Of a stretch of DNA of 64,000 nt, positions 1-11,800 are shown piece by piece. The DNA is from Pleodorina starrii. Taxonomy: Eukaryota > Chlorophyta > Chlorophyceae > Chlamydomonadales > Volvocaceae. Made by a program: the position numbers and the translations under genes. The stretch spans positions 1,153,001-1,217,000 of the forward strand of contig BRXU01000023.1 in the NCBI GenBank assembly GCA_030267565.1, given 5' to 3'. The notes under the pieces are model-generated. The model worked only from the letters and a program-made list of their open reading frames with translations, had not been told where the DNA came from and did not search any database. Within the stretch, counting starts at the first letter, position 1, and each line of letters starts with the position of its first letter.

Positions 1-584
1 CGGCCTTCCTGGGAATCAAGGACTTCAAGATCCCCAACTGCTGCCCCGAGGGCGTGCTGCGCTTCGGCCGCGACGACACGTGCTGCGTGGACAACCTGGC
101 CGAGAACCCGTACCGCGTGTCGTATAACGGCTCCCGTACGACTGCCGTGACGCAAGACACGGTCTTTTCGTTCCAGGTGTCGTATGCGGGTGCGGGCGCC
201 GCAGCGCCTGGCGTCGGTAACGGCACCCGGCCCAACTGCTCGGCGTCGGAGGTGGACCAGCTGACGCTCTTTGTGTCGCCGGATGTGCTGGGCGCGGTGT
301 ACAAGGTCACGGTCGACAATGCCACGGTGGACTTCACGCGGTCGAGCAACGCCTACCAGAGCTGGGTCCGTGCTATCAACCTGTACAAGACCAACCGGAC
401 GCCGTCGGTGATGCGGGTATACGTGGCCGCGAATGTGACGGCGGAGCAGCTGTGCCCCAGCCGCGTGGCGGGCGCGCCGCTGTGCGAGTATGTGCTCAAG
501 GGCGCGTACGACGACGACACGCACGAGTACACGTGCTGCCCGTTCGGCGCCGCGGCTGTCGCGGCTGCGAGCTGCCCGTCGTGA
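1..584 (+). CDS. Pherophorin-like extracellular matrix protein, C-terminal part
   Basis: Only the 3' end is in the window. Reading starts in frame at base 3 and ends with TGA at 582-584. The visible 194 or so residues are Cys-rich, with paired cysteines (NCCPEG, TCCV, TCCPFG), several N-glycosylation sites (NGS, NGT, NAT, NVT) and the spacing of a pherophorin domain: a hydrophobic strand region, a QLTLFVSPDVLG stretch, then QLC...LCEYVL...CCP close to the C-terminus. Pherophorins are secreted hydroxyproline-rich glycoproteins of the volvocine cell wall or extracellular matrix. No membrane segment follows, which fits a secreted protein. The signal peptide and any Pro-rich rod lie outside the window. 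The family call rests on the Cys pattern read by eye, so another Cys-rich wall protein is possible. Confidence 0.72.
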   Translation, partial: AFLGIKDFKIPNCCPEGVLRFGRDDTCCVDNLAENPYRVSYNGSRTTAVTQDTVFSFQVSYAGAGAAAPGVGNGTRPNCSASEVDQLTLFVSPDVLGAVYKVTVDNATVDFTRSSNAYQSWVRAINLYKTNRTPSVMRVYVAANVTAEQLCPSRVAGAPLCEYVLKGAYDDDTHEYTCCPFGAAAVAAASCPS

Positions 585-1807
585 TGAGCTGGTGGATGGC
601 GGATAAAAACGCCATCACATGGGGAGGGTGATGTGAAATGGATTGGGAGAGGGAAGGGGTAATGGGAAAGGGATGGGGAATGGGTGGATGCGCGGGTGCA
701 GGCCGCTCCAGGGGGCGGGTCGCGGGTGAAGGGTTTTGGGGGCGCTGTGGGGGTAAGGCGAGGGGTTTGTTTGGGGGCTTGCGAGGGTTATTAGGCACGT
801 GTTGTTTTTGCAGAGGAGCAGCGCGCACGCAGCCTGTGCCATTCTGCCATGCTCGGCGTGTCCTTATGAGGATACGCTGTGCATGACACAGTCAGTGTTG
901 TTGGGAGCCATGGCTCCGAGGTAAAGCTTCTTAGCTCTCCCTGCCGCTAGTATGAGTCATGAGGCATGGGATTGTCCATAGCGTGCGACAGCTGTTGGCA
1001 GGTAGGTAGGGCTATGTGCGCAAGACCGGCGAGTTTGGGTTCTTGGAAATTACATGTGCTTGATGACGGTGTGCGGAAAGTCCTAGTAACACACCGCCCA
1101 GGCGAGCCCACAAAAGATAGAGCGGAGACGTGATGTGAAGGTGTGGGCCATTAGCAAAGCGATTAAACTCGACCGGCTGTAGCACCCCAGACTGGCGGCG
1201 GGCTGGGCGCCCTTGACTGACTGGCGAGGTCTATATAGAAATCCTGCATTCAGACCCAACCTTACATATTTAACCTGGTTTATTGGGCCGAGTAGACGCC
1301 GGGGGCTGCTTAATGCGCGCGCACAGGAGAAGGGAAGCCCCAGTCGCGCAACGAGCTCGTGCTTCGGGTTTTTCGACGGCAGGCTCATGTAACACGCGCC
1401 GTGCGATCACTTTCTTGTTTCTCTCGGTACCTTCCTCAGCAGCCCGCGCAGCATCAACGCCGCACGGGTCTGCACGATGTATGGCCCTGTGATTGTCACG
1501 GCGGTTCTGCCATCTCGTGCCACTGTAAATATACAAATGACTCGAAAGCGATAGTACATCCTACCTTGAAACTCAACTTGAGAAAACTTTGCGAAGCCGT
1601 ACCGCTGACGGTTGATCCGTTCGTCCGCATCCTCTCAAAAAGCCAGGTTTCCCGCGGCCGGCGAAACTTTTAGGTTTAGCTCAGTTGGGTTTACACTTTC
1701 TCTACAACTGCGGCTCCTCTTGTCGATTTGGCGCTCTCCTCCGAAACCTTAAACAGCGGTCAAATCGAGCTTGCATGTATTTTACTTGATTGCGTACACT
1801 GCGAAGG
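585..1807. other. Pherophorin 3' UTR and intergenic region upstream of HMCES
   Basis: No coding exon is supported here. The first part is G-rich and then becomes ordinary noncoding sequence, with a TGTAA poly(A) signal at 1388-1392. A TATATA box-like tract lies at about 1230-1236. Whether it serves the downstream gene cannot be told from sequence alone. Confidence 0.5.
1388..1392 (+). terminator. TGTAA poly(A) signal, pherophorin
   Basis: TGTAA is the usual green-algal polyadenylation signal. It lies about 800 nt past the pherophorin stop codon, a normal 3' UTR length in this group. Confidence 0.45.
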
Positions 1808-4800
1808 ATGTGCGGTCGTGGACGGTGCTCGCTCGCACGTGAGGCCGTGATGACGGCCGCGGGCGTTTCTGAGGCGGAGCGATGGCGCGACCGCGAGCGG
1901 TACCGGCCGTCCTACAACTGCAGCCCCGGGGCATGGATACCGGTGATAAAACTGGGCGCGGACGGCGCCAGAGAGGTGCAGACAATGAAGTAAGGCGCGC
2001 GCGAGGCAGTTGGACTCAGGGAGCCGTACAATGCACGGCCGGGCACTGATAGGGCACACAATCCCTTCCTGGAAAGCAAACCGTGGTGCGATTTCAGGGC
2101 GTACTCAGGGCACAAAACGAAAGCTTAGACCTTTGTTGGTGGCATGATGCACACCTCCCACGGCTCTTGCAGAAACCCAAAAGCGGCTTTAAGGCTTCTC
2201 TGTTGCCATCCGGCGGTTGGCTGGTCCAACCCTCGACAAGCCTCACACCCACGCACCCTCATCCCTCGACTGGTGCCAAACCTCAACAGCGTTCCGTTTA
2301 TTTTCTGAGCAGCACCCCACACCTGTCTCTGCGCGTTGGACAGGGGGTGATTCCTATCGCCAGCTATCACTCCCGAACAGCGCGAGCCCGGCACGTACGG
2401 TACACCCTACCGGTACACCCAGTCAGTCACCCACGCGCCCGCCCGCATGTGCCTCCCGCTCTCGTGCCCACCCGCCCGCAAAGCGCCTCCCCAAACTCCA
2501 CCCGCGTCTGCCAATCCAACTCCCAACCCACTCCGGCTCATCCCCGCGCGCCGCCACCGCCGCCTCCATCGCCTACTTTGCCAGGTGGGGCCTGGTCCCC
2601 GCCTTCACGCGGCCCGGCGAGCGGCTCGACCACTTCCGCATGTTCAACGCGCGCTGCGAGAGCCTGGCGCAGAAGCCCGTGTTCAGCCGCCTGCTGCCCG
2701 GCAAGAGGTGCGTACGGCACATACGACACGTACAACACGCACGGCAGATATAAGGAACAAAGGAGGGGAGGGCGAGCGGGGAAACGGCAAGGACAGTGGC
2801 TGCGGGTGCGGGTGCGGACAGGAGGCACTGACGACGAGGAAGTGGTGTTTTTCACGGGGACCGGTGGGTGGGTGCGAGGTGGGAGGGAGGAGGGCGCCAT
2901 GGAGGCACTCTGGTCCCTCCGTAACCTCTGGATCCAGCAGCCGCCGGGGGGTCCCATCTCAGAGCGCCCCCGCCTCGTTTCTTTCGTTTCTTGGGCCTGC
3001 CGCGCTCGGACAGCCCGCCTTGCACCGCGTCGCCGCGTCGCAGGTGTGTCGTACTCCTTGACGGCTTCTACGAGTGGCACTCGCAGGGCGGTGGCGGCGG
3101 CGGCGCCGCCAGCCGCAAGCAGCCGTACCACATCACAACCGCCGACGCACCGCAGCAGCCCGCCATGTATCTGGCTGGCCTGTACGACGTGTACCGCGGT
3201 GAGAAGCGGATAGTTGGTTGGTGTGGCGTGGTGGTTGGACGTTGGACGTTGGCCGGTCGGTGCTGGCTGCCTGGCACACCCGCCCAGCGATTGGCGGCGT
3301 GGATGGGGATGAACTTGTACCGGTATCCGATTCGAATCTCCGCTCTCCTTATCTCCAAATTTTCATCAGGTGGAGATGCCTCAAGTGTCCAGCGTGTCGC
3401 CGCTTGCGCCACCGCCGAAGCCAACCCCTTAGCGAACGCCGTCTGCGTTCCTTGGCTGCGGTATCTTTTTTGTTAACCCCCCCTAGGAGAGCGTCCTGGT
3501 CCTTAGCCTCCAATGCCCCCAAACCGCCCCGCCATTATTTCCATGTACTCCTCCTCCCCCCCTCCTCCTCCTCGTCCTCCTCGTCCTCCTCTTCCCTCCC
3601 CCTGCTGGCTGGTTGCTGCAGATGCTTCCAACGGAGAGCCCCTCCACACCTTCACCATCATAACAACCGACAGCAGCAAACCGTTGGTGGGTGTCAGTTG
3701 ACCGTTGGTGGTTCCGGTAGATGGAGGCTTTACGGTAGTTCGTAAGTGGGGCCGTTGCCGCTGCACCTGGGGCTCTGCCGCCATCTGAAGTGCTGCCACG
3801 ATCTGATGCTGACTGACTGACTGACCGACTGACTGACTGACTGATTGGTTGGTTGTTATGTGGGGTGGTCGCGACCTGGCCCGCGCCCACGTGCGTTTAC
3901 GTTCGTGCAAGGCCGCAACGGAGGCCTGACGGTCCAACGGCGGGGGCCCCCTCGGCTGAGGGCCGACTGCTGCTGCCGCCTTCGCCCCTCCGGCCCCCAC
4001 CCCCCTCACCTGCCATTCGCACCTGCGCCCCTCCGCCGCCCCTTTGGCGCAGGCGTGGCTGCACGACCGAATGCCCGTCATCCTGACCACCCAGGAGGTG
4101 AGGTACGGCGTACGGCAAGATCGTAGTACGGCCACTTAGTCGGCAGGTACAGCGGGAAGGGCCCTCCTGCAGCCTCGCCCTCCATTACGTGCGAGTTGGT
4201 GCTTGTTGGCGACATCGCAGCACCGTTATATGCATGGTTGGCCTCTAAAGATCCAAGATCCAAGATCTGAGATCCAGTATGCGGATGTTCAGGTTACAGA
4301 TCCCGTTGCGGCCCTCCCGCTCCGCTCTCCGCTCTCCGCGCATTGGGACCCCCCAGGAAGTCTCTGCCTGGCTGGGAGAGGGCAAGGCGGCGGCAGCGGC
4401 GGGGCAGACGGCCAAGGCCGCCGTAGAAGTTAAGGAGGAGGAGAAGGAGCGAGGCGACGGCGCCGCCGCCGCCGCCGCCGCCATGATGCGCGAGCGCAAG
4501 CGGTCGTCTCCGCCGCCGCCGCGGCCCAGTGTCGGAAGCCCGAGCACCCCGTCAAGCCACGGAAGGTCCGCCGGCGGTCGGCGTGCCTCCGGCCCTTCCG
4601 CCGCGCCGCCCAGCGCCGGAGAGGGCGGCTCCGAAACCAGGGCGGCGGGCGACGGCGCGGCGGAAGCCATCGAGGTCTCCTACGGCATCGGCAGCGGTGA
4701 GGCGGCGGAGGCGACCGACGCGCCGCTAAGCGGCGACCAAGGCCACAACGACGGCGACGGCGATTATGGCTTCGGCGATGAGGGCTACGGCGACGGAGAT

Positions 4801-7580
4801 GAGGGCGATGATGATGATGATGATGATGGCTACGGCGATCGGTTCTCGGCGGGCAGGGTCGGCAGCTCGCAGGAGGAAGTCAAGAAGGGGGTGCAGCCGA
4901 GGAAGGGAAGCGGCGGCGGCACCGCTGCGGCGGCGGCGGCGGCGGCAGGAAAGGGAAAGGTCAAGGGCAAGGTCAAGGGCCAGGACGGTGCAGTCAGCGA
5001 GGTGGAGAAGCTGCTGTGCGAGGAGCTTGTTGACAAGGTTGGTGGGGGTTGAGAAGGGGTTGTTGATAAGGTTGGTGGGGGTTGAGAAGGGGCTGTTGAT
5101 AAGGTTGGTGGGGGTTGAGAAGGGGTTGTTGATAAGGTTGGTGGGGGATGGAGAAAGAAGGGGGGAGGACCGCAACGATGGTCGGTGTGGGGGAGGCTGG
5201 AAGGGGGGGGGAGGGGGCCGTTCGGGGGTGGGTGATGGTGGGATATGGAGTGGGGGGGCCCTTGGGCGCTCTGGTAAAACCCCAAAACAGCCCTCACACA
5301 AGAAGGGAGGTGTGGAGCCCCTTAGGGCCTACCCTGACGGGGCTGCCCTGACGGGGCTCCGGACCTCTGGCTCGTCTGGCGGAGCTCCTGGGTTGGTTGA
5401 ATCTGCACACACATGGATAGTAACCGGGGCGCGGGATCGGGGGGTCTGGGGATAACGCGCGTTGCAGAGCCTAAGAAAGGTCGTTGAAATAATTCAAATT
5501 TCTCCTGCGCTAATTCTGAACCCTTCAATCCTTACCAAGAAGCCTCCCAATTCAACTTCCGATGGCGCGCGGAAGGCCATACAAAGATGCAATGTTTGTA
5601 ATAATAAGAATAATCCTGTGGGTTGTCGTACCCTGCGCGTCGTGTCAGACCTCGCACCACGGCGCCAGAGCATATGGGAAAGTTTCATGTGCACATCCTG
5701 CTAGCAGCAAAGAATGAAAGGGTATTGCGTAACGGAGGCGCATCGCACGTCGATGTGCATGGTCGCCGGTTTCACTTCACTTGACATACCCCAGCGTACC
5801 ATTTACTTCAATCAAAATGTTTCATGGTGCCACGGTAGCATATTTTGAACTTGACATACTGCTATAGACCTGGATCTGCACCGGTTGTGATGTGCCACCG
5901 CCGCACTTTCTGAACCCTTCCATATTGTCGTACAGATCTGCCGACCGTACGGCGGGCCGCTGCTTCAGTGGCACCCAGTGACGCCCGAGATGGGCAAGCC
6001 AAGCTACGATAAGCCGGACTGCTGCAAGGTGCGATGACTGTTGTCGTGATACCAAGTACCTGTTCGTGCAATTCGTATGGTCATGGAAGAATAAGAAATA
6101 AGATAGTGCGAGGTGTGGGGTTTGAACCCACGCAGTCTTAACGACTAGGAGATCTTAAGTCACCCCCCTTAGACCACTCGGGCAACCTCGCAGGGTGCCA
6201 TACTTGCATTTGAGTTTCATTATGCACGACGATCGGACAACGTATGATGTGCCGCTGCTTGCCGCAAGCCTGAGCCTCAGGCTTCTCCCCCCTGCCCGTT
6301 CATCCCCGCCGTCTCCGTCCGTCCCTTCCCGCACATCCGCCGCACAAACCATCCGAACCGCCGATAATCCCAGCCCCCTCCTGCCCTCCCCTTTGCGCCT
6401 TCCCTTCCCCCTTATATCTCCTCCTTCCCCTCCGTCTCTCCCCTCCCCCTCCATCCGCGCCCGCCCACCCTGCCCTTCTACCCGTCCCCCTCCTGCGAAC
6501 TCGTGCATGTACGGCAGCCCCACGGTCTGCTACTGCCGCTAATTCCGCAACGCTCCCGTAACGTGTTCCTGCTAGCGCTGTGCTGCCCTAGAAAGAACCG
6601 TTTCACCGCTTAAGTATTGCTGCTGTCGTTGAATCACGCGTTTTACAGCGACCAACAAAAGGCTTCATTTGCTTCAAATGCGCGTTTCGGGCTGCCACCG
6701 CCAAGATGTGGCCCCCCACCGACCAATCTGCACGAGCCTGACCTTCAACCCCGCAGAACGTCTCCCGTCGCACATCTTCGATGGATTACTCCTTTGTCCT
6801 CTTTGTCCTCTTTTTTTTACTTCTTTGGAAGGTGCTGCACTGCCGCATTCCCTTTGTTTGGGCTGCTGGCGTGTGCTCGTCCGCTTCCTGATCCGCTCCC
6901 CCACAATCCCCCCCCACAAGCCCCCTCACAACCTCCCCCGCCCTCCACCCACACGCATACACACGCACACGCGCGCTTCTCCCCGATGCAGCGTCCTTTC
7001 CCATGCCGAGTCCTTTCAACCTTCCCCACAGACTGGCTCCCACCGGCGTCGCCCACCGTCCCATCGCTGCGCTTTCTTCTTCTTTACCGATATTGTTATC
7101 CCCGTCCTCCCACTAACCCTCCCACTAACCCTCCCACTAACCCTCCCACTAACCCTCCCACTAACCCTCCCACTAACCCTCCCACAGGACGTCCACACGA
7201 AGAAGGGCTCCATCAGTTCCTTCTTCAAGCCGGCTGCGGCGAAGGCCACTCCCAGGGCTGCGGCAGCGGTCGGAGGCGTCGGTGCCGGCTCACCACCTGC
7301 CAGCTCGCCCATCCCCGCCGCGGCCGTGAGGCAGGAGGAACAGCAGCAGAAGCAGAAGCAGAAGCAGCAGTGTGGGGAAGGGGTTGGCGCGACAGGGAAG
7401 GGGGAGGCGGGAAGGGTCAAGTCTGAGGCGGGGGCGGCGGCTGGGGCACGTAACCCGGACGAGTGTGAGGGCGCGGGCGGGGAGCCGCAGGGAGGGGGTT
7501 CGGGGGTGGGGCTGAAGCGGCCGGCGGAGGGGGAGGCGGGGCAGGGAAATGGGGCCGGCTCCGCTGTTAAGAAGAGGTGA
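1808..7580 (+). CDS. HMCES: HMCES/SRAP domain protein (abasic-site DNA-protein crosslinker)
   Basis: Eight exons stay in phase: 1808-1989, 2585-2707, 3044-3198, 3622-3686, 4053-4097, 4357-5037, 5936-6028, 7188-7580, giving 578 residues. SRAP proteins shield abasic sites in single-stranded DNA by a covalent bond from Cys2. All family landmarks are present: MCGR with Cys2, WGLVP, Asn82 in FNARCE, Glu112 in GFYEW, His179 in LHDRMPVIL, AWL, and WHPVTPEMG at about 429-437. ATG at 1808 is chosen because Cys must be residue 2. Exon 6 inserts about 215 low-complexity residues, including an acidic Asp/Gly run, between the AWL helix and the WHPVTP strand. The C-terminus has KKGSISSFFKP (453-463), a PCNA-interaction-like motif without the usual Gln, followed by a Gln/Lys-rich tail. 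The enzymatic core looks intact. Confidence 0.93.
3435..3483 (-). repeat. Dispersed intronic GCAGCG motif, copy in HMCES intron 3
   Basis: The pyrimidine-rich version reads GCGTTCCTTGGCTGCGGTAT and then a T-run and TTAACCCC. It is antisense to the host gene and lies about 140 nt before the 3' splice site. Confidence 0.7.
5038..5155 (+). repeat. 33-bp minisatellite at the start of HMCES intron 6
   Basis: Three full 33-bp units plus a partial one begin exactly at the proposed 5' splice site. Each unit ends in GATAAG followed by GTTGGT, so the exon-end and donor sequence (GACAAG|GTTGGT) is repeated in every unit. Confidence 0.85.
6107..6191 (-). tRNA. tRNA-Leu(UAA)
   Basis: Read on the minus strand, GCGAGGT pairs with ACCTCGC in a perfect 7-bp acceptor stem. 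The T arm is GTGGG-TTCAAAC-CCCAC and the anticodon loop is CTTAAGA (anticodon UAA). A long variable arm (AGTC/GACT) gives the class II shape expected for leucine. There is no intron and no encoded CCA; the discriminator base is A. One U-U mismatch lies in the anticodon stem. The gene is nested antisense in HMCES intron 7 and would be read by RNA polymerase III against the host transcript. Confidence 0.93.
7055..7088 (-). repeat. Dispersed intronic GCAGCG motif, copy in HMCES intron 7
   Basis: A degenerate antisense copy (GTCCCATCGCTGCGCTTTC followed by TTCTTCTTTACC) lies about 100 nt before the 3' splice site. Confidence 0.5.
7107..7186 (+). repeat. 12-bp minisatellite at the 3' end of HMCES intron 7
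   Basis: About seven tandem copies of CCCACTAACCCT run directly into the CACAG acceptor, so the repeat supplies both the polypyrimidine tract and CTAAC branch-point-like sites. Confidence 0.85.
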
Positions 7581-8805
7581 GGGCCTGGACGGCAGCAATG
7601 TGTGTCTCTTGCTGTTGTTGCGACAGGGGGGCAATGTGCAGCTGCTCAGGGGTTGGGCCTCGCTTTATTTTCGGGTGAGATGCTACCGAGGTAAAAAGAC
7701 GGGCAGCATGGCTGGTGGACTTGCGGCGGTGCTACGGCGGATGCAGGGAACGGGGGCTTCCGCGCGAGGGCAGGCGTCCGGGCGCGGCCGACGGCGCAGA
7801 TTCCTTGATGGTCCGTTTCTGTGGGGCTTTGGGGCTTCCGGCGGGGAGATGGGGGCGAATGGCGGTGCGCTTGGCGGCACTGGACCCTCCCGACGTGTAC
7901 GGCACCCATATTGAAGGAGGACGAATCGGGGATCGCCGTACTCTCGAGGGCACGGGTGCGGCCGGCCTGAACGCGCGTGAAGGGCCCGGGGGACATTGTG
8001 CAATATGCCATTTTGCTTGGCTTTGTGTAAAGTGATCAGACGTCATCTTAACACCTGTGTGGCAACAGGTCTAAGGATTTTGCTTGTCCTTTTGCCGGGG
8101 TGCTTCTGACGGGGGTGCTGGGCTACGGAGGGAAGGGACTTTTGAGTTGCTAGGGAATGAGACTGGAGGGAGGTGGGGCTTGTAAGGAGGAACCCAGAAG
8201 AAAAAGCAAGGATACGGGGACATCCAATCCAATGAGCGGGAAGGGGTATGGGGGTGGAAGGGAGTGGAAGCGGATGCGTTGGCTTAGGGAGGAAGTTGGG
8301 GTGGCGACGGCGGGGGTTCAGGTGCGAGCTTGACAGGTGCGAGGCCGACGGCGGACGAGTCCATGGGAATTGAAGGCCGTGAGTGGATGTGCACGGAGCT
8401 CAGGGGGGCTCAAGGGGCGGGGACTGACACGCTTGGTGGATAGGCTGGCAACGACGTTAGTGTTCCGTCTGCCCTCGACAGCAGGCGCATGGTGGACCCT
8501 CCTTGGCGCTTGGCCGGTCAAGTCCCGTACGGATCTACGGGCATTTCGCTGTCGACGAAACAAGCAGATAACCATAACAAAGCAACCTTTGCTCCTTAGT
8601 TACCACAACAAATCTGCGCCTCATGAAGAAATAGAAAGCTTCTGGCCAAGGCAGCCCCAGAAAGCAAAAGTTGGTTGCGACAGACGGTGACAGCGTTGTT
8701 TTCGGAGGCGCCATGTTGGAGCGCAACGATCCTAAGCAACACAGGGAACATGTTAAGAGTGTTAACTGACAAGCCTAGCTGATTCACCCTGGAAAATGTC
8801 GTGAA
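7581..8805. other. HMCES 3' UTR and intergenic region
   Basis: No exon is supported. The stretch holds a 3' UTR, the TGTAA signal at 8026-8030, and the presumed promoter of the next gene. A two-codon upstream reading frame (ATGTCGTGA) sits just before the ATG at 8806. Confidence 0.5.
8026..8030 (+). terminator. TGTAA poly(A) signal, HMCES
   Basis: It lies about 445 nt after the HMCES stop codon, in the context TTTGTGTAAAGTG. Confidence 0.6.
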
Positions 8806-11800
8806 ATGTTCCTGGACGACACCATATCGCCGCGTGATGACGGCATCTCAGACGACCTAGACCTACTTGACATACTCAATAAGGATGATGGCCTGCAGCT
8901 GTTCGCGCCGCCGCGAGGAGGCAAGGCCAGGCGCCCGAGGCATCCCGCAGCCGCACCAGTAAGCGAAGCTCGCCCGCCGCAGCAACTAACGCCCCCCTCC
9001 TTCCACAACCACAATAACAGCCCCTCCTCACTTCCTTTCACGCGGACGTGCGCATACATCCAAACTCTCAGGCGGCCCCTCCACACGAGTACGAGGACCT
9101 TCTCCCATGTGCCAGGAGCCTGCCCGAATTCCATGCCCAGCTGGCCTGGAGTCAGGGCGCCGGCGCCAACTGCCGCAGGGGTACAGAGAACTCCAGCATG
9201 TCCGGCAGCGGGAACTCCAGCACAACTGGCAGCGGGAACTCCAGCATACCTGGCGGCGGCAACTTGAGCATACCCGGCAGCGGGAACTCCAGCATACCTG
9301 GCGGCCGGAGCTCCAGCATACCCGGCAGAAGCATCCTCGACAGGCTCGAGCTTGACCGGCTCGAGACCTCCTCTCAAAATGAGACCGCCCTCAGAGCCAT
9401 CCTGCGGGTGCTCGAGGTACGGACAGGCGCTCCGTCCCTTGCCTCGTGCCACTTCGCAGCCATGCCTTTTGTAAGGACCACCACCACGACCGTGAACGGC
9501 ACAACCACCGAACCGCCCGCCCCCCTCGTGTAACCCAAAACCAAGCCGGATAGCCGGTCCCCTGCCGCGCGGCACAACACACGCTCCAGCCTGCCGCGCA
9601 GCGGGTCTCCCCTCTGCTCTGTAAGGGCAACACCCCCTCCCTCGCTCGCTCGCTCCCTCCCAGCCTTGCCCAGGCGCACCTCTCTCCCTCCCCTTCCTCC
9701 CTTATTTCGGCTATGATAAAATAATAATATATAGGATAAAGTGAGCAACCAAGACGTCCTCCCTCCCTCCCTCAACCCCTCCCTCACCCTCAGGCCCGGC
9801 TGGACCAGGAGTCCGCCTCCCTGCCCTCCCTGCCCTCCGTTAGCGAAGTCTCCACCGAGCAGCAACAGCCTGCAGCAGCACCGGGCAGACACGCCCACGC
9901 CTACGCCCAAGGCCTCGCCCCGAACCCGGCCTTCGGAGACCCAACGGGGCTGATGGGGCCGCCGGCCCCACTGCCAGGGGCTGCTGCTGCGGCGGCCTCG
10001 AGGGCCGGAGCAGCTGGCAGGGGCATGGCAGCCGCAGCCGCAGTGGCGGCCGCAGCGATGGCGGTGGCAAAGAGGGGCGCCGGAGGGTGTGGGGCAGCGC
10101 CGGGTGCGGTTGGGGCCCCTGGTGGGGGGGCAGCGGGGGCCCGGCCGCCGCCCGCTCGGTCCATTTCTGCGGGTCGGGTGCCGCCCGGTTGCACGTGCAG
10201 GTGGGAGGAGGTGCAGGATTTGGGGGCGGGGGTGTGTATCCACGGATAGGCTGGAGCCCGTAGGCCGGAGCCTCGGGGGGGGAAGGGTACCGGTAGAAAA
10301 GAAGAAACCGCAGCGAAGGGACGAACAGGAGAGGCCCTGCGGTGGTAGAGGAAAACAGCCTGAATGGGCTTTAGGCTGACTGGCTGACACGGCTGTCATG
10401 GCCGTCCGGCCACCCTCAACGCCCCTCCCTCCCCCCTCCCTCCCTGGCCAGGTCCCGCACCCGTCCACAGTCCGGGCCGCCCTGCTCCCGCTGCTGCCGC
10501 GCTGCCGCCGCCGCCATCGCCGCCGCCGCGTCCCGACCAAGCGCACCCACGCACCCTCTCCCACACCACCCACACCCACACCTTCAACACCAACACCCGC
10601 CGCACACCTCCGGCTGCTGCGCCACCGGCGCCGGCGGCAACGCCGGCGCCGGCGGCAACGCCGGCGCCAGCGGAACTGGCGCCGCCGCCTGCTGGCCAGC
10701 CGGGCTCGCCGCCGCCGCGGCAGCCTACGCCGCCGGGGCGGCGCCTCCCTGCCTAGGGCCGGAGGCAGCGGCGGAGTGCTGCCCGGGTGGGCCTCTTCCG
10801 GCGGACCCGCTGGCGGGACTGACCCGTGGGTCTCTGGTGGCCAGGCTACGGGAGGCGGAGGCGCAGGTGGGCAGCATAGCCAGCGTAACCAGCATAGCCA
10901 GGAGGAGGGTGGGAGAGGGTCGGGGGGGGGAATAAAGACGAAACCGCAGCGAAGGAATGGTGGCGGGTGGGGTGCGGGCAGGGAGCGGTAACGGAGCACA
11001 ATCTGGCCGCCAGATGTGGCATGCGCTTTGCAGGGCCGCAGATCAGGGCGGAGGGTCGCACAGCTGTCGGCGCTTCGTCGCACGGGCCGCACAGCAGCCC
11101 TTGCAGGCTGAGGGGCCGGCCTGCGTTGCGTCGCACCCAACACAACACAGCACAATGGCGAATGGCTTGGGTGGGTGCGCGGCTTCCGACTCCTCCTCTT
11201 CCTCCCTGCGTCCCTGCCCCCTCCCCTTTTCCACTGTCCGCGCGAAACGCGCGCGTTTCGGTCGCCACGCCCCCGTGTGCTTTGCCCCGGTCCTCGTGCT
11301 TCCATGCTTGGGTTACACTTTAGACTTGACCCACATCGGCCCGGCTCACCCATACCGGACATGCCTAACCTGCATCGACACGGCTCCTTGTCAATGCAAC
11401 AATGCCTAACCTGCATCGACACGGCTCCTTTATCACACCTAATCGGCTCGCCACCGCACGTGCAGGTCGCGGCGCTGCGGCGCTCGGAGGCGCTAGCCCG
11501 GCAGGTACGGCATACTGGTCGGGAGTACGGCGCGGTGGGGCAGTCGGGCACACGGGAGAGGGCAGTCGGGCGGCGCGCTGTGTGGCAGGCGAGCCGGCAA
11601 GCGCCTCCCCGCCCCCCAGGCCACGCAGGGTTATACGATACTGGCGTCCCCTTCCGTGTCCGTATCCCCCACGAAACGAAACACGTTGCGGTAGTTGAGC
11701 GACTGAGTGGCTGTCGAGGCGCGACGGCCGGCAGCAAAGGGTAGAAAGACAGCGTCGACCGACCCACCCGCTCCCGTTTGTACGGACAATAACCGTCGCT

